From positions 1 to 64,000 of the forward strand of contig JAFLCN010000003.1 in NCBI GenBank assembly GCA_017303555.1: a stretch of DNA of 64,000 bases, in the 5' to 3' direction. The translations under genes and the position numbers were made by a program. The notes beneath the pieces were generated by a model. That model did no database searches and was not told the DNA's origin. It was given only the letters and a program-made list of their open reading frames with translations. Origin of the DNA: Planctomycetota bacterium (GTDB lineage Bacteria > Planctomycetota > Phycisphaerae > Phycisphaerales > UBA1924). This document shows positions 60,972 through 64,000 of this stretch, piece by piece. Position 1 is the stretch's first letter. Each line of letters begins with the position of its first letter.

Positions 60972-62570
60972 CTACGGGCAGAAGAGCACCTCGTACGCCT
61001 GGACGAAGAGCACGAAATCGGCGTCGTCCACGAAGCCGTCTTCGTTGAAATCGGCGGGGCAGGAGGGCGGCATCACGGGATCGGCACAGTCGAGGATGTT
61101 GTACGCATCGACGAAGATGGGGAAATCGGAATCGCTGACGATGCCGTCGCAGGAGAGATCGGGGCGGCAGACGTGGGTATTGGCGACAGGGGTGATGGTT
61201 GTGCCGCAGGACCCGGTGATGACAACATCGAAGTTTCCGGCATCGTCGAAGGAGAAGCCGAAGATGCGCATGAGGCGGGAGCGCGATCCGGCGACGACGG
61301 CGCCGGAGGGCTGCGGGCCTTCATCGAGGGGGATGCCGTTGCGGCGCCACTGGTAATTGAGCGGTCCGGCGCCGACGGCCCGAACGGAGAAGGCCGGGCT
61401 GCCGCGGAGGCAGGACGTTTGCGCGAGCGGGGGCTGGATGATGACCGGCTCGCACGGGAGCAGGAGGAAGGGGACGGTCTGGCCGCTCTCGTCGGCTGGG
61501 CTGATGCCGGTGCCCCGGCCGACAATGAATCCGCCGTCGCTGACGGCGAGTGCCGCGGTAAGGCGGAAACCGGGCGCACGGGGCGCGGGCTGGAGCAAAT
61601 CGGTGAGCGGGACCGGTGCAACGTCGCCGGAGTACCAGATGACGGCCTGGCCGGTGGGTTCGTCGCCGGAACGACCGACGATGTCGGTGTTCCCGTTGAC
61701 TCCGAACGCGCAGGAGCCTTCGAGGAATCCGCCGATGGAGTTGAGCTTGATGATCTCGGTGCCGAGCCAGAGCGCGGGGTGGGTGCGGCCGGAATCGGAA
61801 AGATCCTGGGCGCTGCCGCAGACGTCGCTCTGGGAGCTGATTGCGAGGGCGATGCCGGACTCGAGCGGGCTTGAGAAAGTGGGCAGAGGGATCTGGCTGT
61901 CGTCATCGCAGATGAACGGGCGCTCGACGAGGAGGGGATCGACGGGCGAGCCGACGTTCATCAGGGCGGAACCGGCGAGGATGCCGGCGTCGTTGATTGC
62001 GAAGGCGGAGCTGGGCGCACACTCGAAGTTGCTGCCGAGCAGGGGTGTCACGAAGAAACCACCCGGGCTCCAGCGGCTGCCGAAGCCTGTGGATTCGGAG
62101 AGGGAGCAATCGAACGTGCTGATGCCCGCGATGCTGCCAAGCGAGTTGATCGCGCGGGCCTGTGCGCTGCCCATCGGAGTACGGACGGTGGTGTCGCGGG
62201 TGATGTCGATGCGGGCGCCGCCTGGGGCGATGAGCAGGGCGTGATCGAAGGGGTCGTTCTCGACTTGCATCGTGCCGACGATCCAGCCCTCGTCGTTGAT
62301 GCCCCAAAGGCCGTGTGTTTCGGAGGGGCCGAGCGGGCCGAGGTCGATCGGCGTCGTGTCGGAGGCGGCATCAAACATGAAGCCGTGATACACGCCACCG
62401 ATGAGGCAACGTCCGATTGCGACGCCCTTGTTGTTGACGCTGACGGCTTCGCCGAAAGTCGCGCCGGGCAGGAGCGGAATGGCGAGCGCTTTGTACACAG
62501 GGTCGGCGTGAGCGGCAACGCCGGCGACGAGCACCGTGCACGCACTCAAGATGGAACCAAGCCCCGGCAT
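60972..62570 (-). CDS. Secreted HAF-repeat / Ig-like protein with dockerin-like C-terminus
   Basis: A 532-residue exported protein. Signal peptide MPGLGSILSACTVLVAGVAAHA. A repeat region at ~25-400 has HAF-type units: GEAVSVNNKGVAIGRCLIGG, GINDEGWIVGTMQVEND, RAINSLGSIAGIS, AFAINDAGILAGSAL, FGVNGNTDIVGRSGDE, ALAVSDGGFIVGRGTG. An Ig-like domain follows (PLNYQWRRNGIPLDEG ... DDAGNFDVVITGSCG). Two dockerin-like repeats (DLSCDGIVSDSDF, DFNEDGFVDDADF) end in VLFCP. Start ATG 62570 follows a G-rich GAGGGTGGGG stretch. It is 41 bp upstream of mqnA. Function unknown. Confidence 0.82.
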   Translation of the reverse strand: MPGLGSILSACTVLVAGVAAHADPVYKALAIPLLPGATFGEAVSVNNKGVAIGRCLIGGVYHGFMFDAASDTTPIDLGPLGPSETHGLWGINDEGWIVGTMQVENDPFDHALLIAPGGARIDITRDTTVRTPMGSAQARAINSLGSIAGISTFDCSLSESTGFGSRWSPGGFFVTPLLGSNFECAPSSAFAINDAGILAGSALMNVGSPVDPLLVERPFICDDDSQIPLPTFSSPLESGIALAISSQSDVCGSAQDLSDSGRTHPALWLGTEIIKLNSIGGFLEGSCAFGVNGNTDIVGRSGDEPTGQAVIWYSGDVAPVPLTDLLQPAPRAPGFRLTAALAVSDGGFIVGRGTGISPADESGQTVPFLLLPCEPVIIQPPLAQTSCLRGSPAFSVRAVGAGPLNYQWRRNGIPLDEGPQPSGAVVAGSRSRLMRIFGFSFDDAGNFDVVITGSCGTTITPVANTHVCRPDLSCDGIVSDSDFPIFVDAYNILDCADPVMPPSCPADFNEDGFVDDADFVLFVQAYEVLFCP

Positions 62571-62806
62571 GAAAGCCCCACCCTCACACACGCGTCGCAC
62601 GACAATTCGGTGGCCGCGGGATTCCGGAAACAAACGGAAAGCCCGGCCGGACAATATGTTACGAGATTTTGCAGGATCGCGTACGCGCTGAAATATCACC
62701 CCGAAAAGTGCCAGCGTCGGTCAAAAATGAGATTGGGGAGAGTCCGAGTTGGGGAAGAGCTGCCGGAAGGTTTGGGCACGGCTCTGGCGGTGCAGGGGCG
62801 GCGTGG
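62571..62806. other. Intergenic region upstream of the HAF-repeat gene
   Basis: 236 bases without a gene. On the minus strand TTGACC (~62723) and TGATATTT are visible but their spacing (20-22 bases) is too long for a standard sigma-70 promoter, so no promoter is claimed. Confidence 0.4.
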
Positions 62807-63376
62807 TTATTGGGGCCGGGTTCCAAAATCGATGATCGCGAGGCCGGCCGGAGCCTCGGCCGGGCGGATTGGCAAACCGGCTTGAAACGGCGGGGGGAGC
62901 TCGGCCAGAGCCCCGGAAAGCGCGGGGGCAAACTGGACCTCTGATCCAAACTCGAGAGCCAGCGCTGCGGAGGCCTTGGCGTGCGGCGAATCGGCGGGTC
63001 CGGCAAGGACCAGCCGCGCGGGGCGGAGCGCGCGGATGACCTCGGGCGTCCCGAGGAATGCGTGCGGATCGGTGGTGTCGAGGATGAGTGTGTCCAGCTT
63101 CCAAACGCCCAGGTGTCGGGCGACCTGCGCGAGATCGCACCCGCGGGCGCGGGGTGAGGATGTGCCGGCATTGACCATCGCGGCAAAGCCCCGGGTTCGG
63201 ACGAGCGTGCAGTTTGCGGGGGCTTCATCGAGAAAATAGATGCGGGCAGCGATGCCGGTTGGAAGGCGCCGGGCGAACGTGAACTCAAGCGCCGCCCACG
63301 CTGCGAGCACGGCGGCGGCGATCGCGAAGCGGGGGCGACGAAGGCGGGTGCTTGTGAACCAGAGCGCGAGGAGCAT
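62807..63376 (-). CDS. Possible ComEC C-terminal-like fragment, 5' end truncated
   Basis: A 189-residue frame beginning with a membrane segment (FAIAAAVLAAWAALEF), then ARIYFLDEAPANCTLVRTRGFAAMVNAG, GVWKLDTLILDTTDPHAFLGTPEVIRALRP, RLVLAGPADSP. This resembles the junction between the competence membrane domain and the metallo-beta-lactamase-like domain of ComEC (vtfLDVGqGdA ... lLvDaG ... lTHpH), but the GQGD and His ligands are replaced. The reading frame is stopped just upstream by a TGA, right where base composition changes, so the N-terminal part is probably missing because of a join. It could also be an independent degenerate protein. Confidence 0.35.
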   Translation of the reverse strand: MLLALWFTSTRLRRPRFAIAAAVLAAWAALEFTFARRLPTGIAARIYFLDEAPANCTLVRTRGFAAMVNAGTSSPRARGCDLAQVARHLGVWKLDTLILDTTDPHAFLGTPEVIRALRPARLVLAGPADSPHAKASAALALEFGSEVQFAPALSGALAELPPPFQAGLPIRPAEAPAGLAIIDFGTRPQ

Positions 63377-63542
63377 GTTCCCGCAATGCGCTCAGGTCGG
63401 CTTGAGCACAGGAAGGCAGCAAAGCAGCGGCGACTTGCTCGCGGCCAAATGTCAATGCCACTTTTGCAAATCCGAAACTGGGTAATACAACCAGAGCCTT
63501 TTTATCATGTGCTTGATACGGCTGCAATTTGAAACATTACCG

Positions 63543-64000
63543 TTATTCACACACGAAAATATTATATTCGGCAATAAAAATTCCAAAGTCGACATCGTCA
63601 ACCACTTCGTCACAATTAAGATCGGCCGGGCAGTGGGGAAGCATCGCCGGGTTCGAACACACCAAGCGATCATACTCGATCACAAAAATAGTAAAATCTG
63701 AATCGCCAACGAATCCATCGTGATCAAAATCAGCATGGCAAAGCGGCCTAATGTAGTAACGAGCAATTCCGTCGAAGTACTCGTAATTCTCTCGAACTAT
63801 GCCGCCAACGGCCACCAACTCGTCTCGATAAACATGCAAGTCTACCACAGCTCCTGAGTAATTGGGATGCAATCCTGCACTTTGCCATTCGTTCCCGTCC
63901 CACATGACCAAGGAACCACAGGGGACGCCGCCAATAGTCGGCCCATTGGTCATTGAGAGAAATACTCTGCCGTTATATGCCTCTATGGCAATCTGGAGCC
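63543..64000 (-). CDS. Propeller-type protein with dockerin-like tail, 3' part only
   Basis: The frame is open to the window end, so the start is missing. Visible part: AIEAYNGRVFLS, then a W-D-G-x-x-W propeller-type repeat (GSLVMWDGNEWQSAGLHPNY, VVDLHVYRDELVAVGGI), then two dockerin-like loops (DFDHDGFVGDSDF, DLNCDEVVDDVDF) with CSNPAMLPHC between and the end IFVCE. The architecture matches planctomycete secreted proteins, but codons are A+T-rich and the end is CE rather than CP. This supports a different genome from the block before 63.4 kb. Confidence 0.75.
   Translation of the reverse strand, partial: LQIAIEAYNGRVFLSMTNGPTIGGVPCGSLVMWDGNEWQSAGLHPNYSGAVVDLHVYRDELVAVGGIVRENYEYFDGIARYYIRPLCHADFDHDGFVGDSDFTIFVIEYDRLVCSNPAMLPHCPADLNCDEVVDDVDFGIFIAEYNIFVCE

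Noticed and set aside
1..64000. CRISPR arrays
   Set aside because: No regularly spaced repeats with unique spacers; the repeats seen are isolated palindromes or short tandem units.
1..64000. tRNA and rRNA genes
   Set aside because: No cloverleaf with GTTCRANNC-type T-arm or rRNA-like conserved stretch was noticed; a dedicated scan was not possible.

Overview
The window is a mosaic of three compositionally distinct pieces. Bases ~3,900-63,400 are G+C-rich and read as one Planctomycete of the Phycisphaerae type. The evidence is six secreted proteins ending in paired dockerin-like DLNxDGxVDDxDF repeats that close on Cys-Pro, a planctomycete-style prepilin ([16 protein letters not shown]), a PEP-CTERM-like tail, the futalosine menaquinone enzyme MqnA, and LptF/G permeases. 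Bases 1 to ~3,800 are clearly less G+C-rich. They carry a large protein resembling those I associate with Melainabacteria/Obscuribacterales (a loose impression) and an IS110 insertion sequence. The last ~550 bases are A+T-richer again and hold the 3' part of a dockerin-repeat gene from a different, lower-G+C planctomycete-like source. Both transitions fall beside truncated genes or gene clusters, so contig misjoins are the simplest reading.

Layout: 0.2-3.6 kb, large hypothetical protein and IS110 transposase with a structured upstream non-coding segment (candidate bridge RNA). 4-7.6 kb, a minus-strand phage head module (portal, scaffold-like, DUF5309-type major capsid) cut off at its left end. 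7.8-8.7 kb, small lipoprotein and NuoE. 8.8-15 kb, two dockerin-tailed secreted proteins and a pseudopilin, all minus. 15.3-19.8 kb, plus-strand PEP-CTERM-like protein, TPR-like exported protein, DCC protein and GHL10 glycosidase-like protein. 19.9-22.1 kb, a compact minus-strand cluster of unknown small genes of lower G+C. 22.5-27 kb, a beta-propeller/di-haem cytochrome/dockerin protein, cyclophilin and BtuF-like protein. 27-31 kb, DUF2950, DUF3300 and chorismate synthase. 31-42 kb, an array of paralogous exported YQG-module proteins, four of which end in an S74 intramolecular-chaperone domain and coiled coil, with YajQ embedded. 42.5-48 kb, three related lipoproteins, a PRC-barrel protein, and four small stress-type genes (DUF1328, CsbD, DUF3309, membrane protein). 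48-50.5 kb, a GH57 amylase and a RAYT transposase with REP hairpins. 50.7-58.3 kb, GT39/PAP2/LptF operon, a second LptF/G and GatB. 58.4-63.4 kb, a divergent sigma-70-like factor, MqnA, a HAF-repeat dockerin protein and a ComEC-like fragment.

How parts fit: chorismate synthase feeds MqnA, and the resulting menaquinone can accept electrons from complex I (NuoE). GT39, PAP2 and two LptF/G permeases form an envelope lipid/LPS set. Most of the remainder is exported protein. Strong Shine-Dalgarno sites sit mainly before exported proteins, while most cytoplasmic enzyme genes lack one.

The most unusual features are: a ~200-nt leader with conserved hairpins present twice, before the portal gene and before an HTH gene 40 kb away; a ~120-bp palindromic element inserted in frame inside gatB; a REP-type palindrome inside a glycosyltransferase gene; the S74 paralogue array; the divergent sigma factor; and the candidate IS110 bridge RNA.
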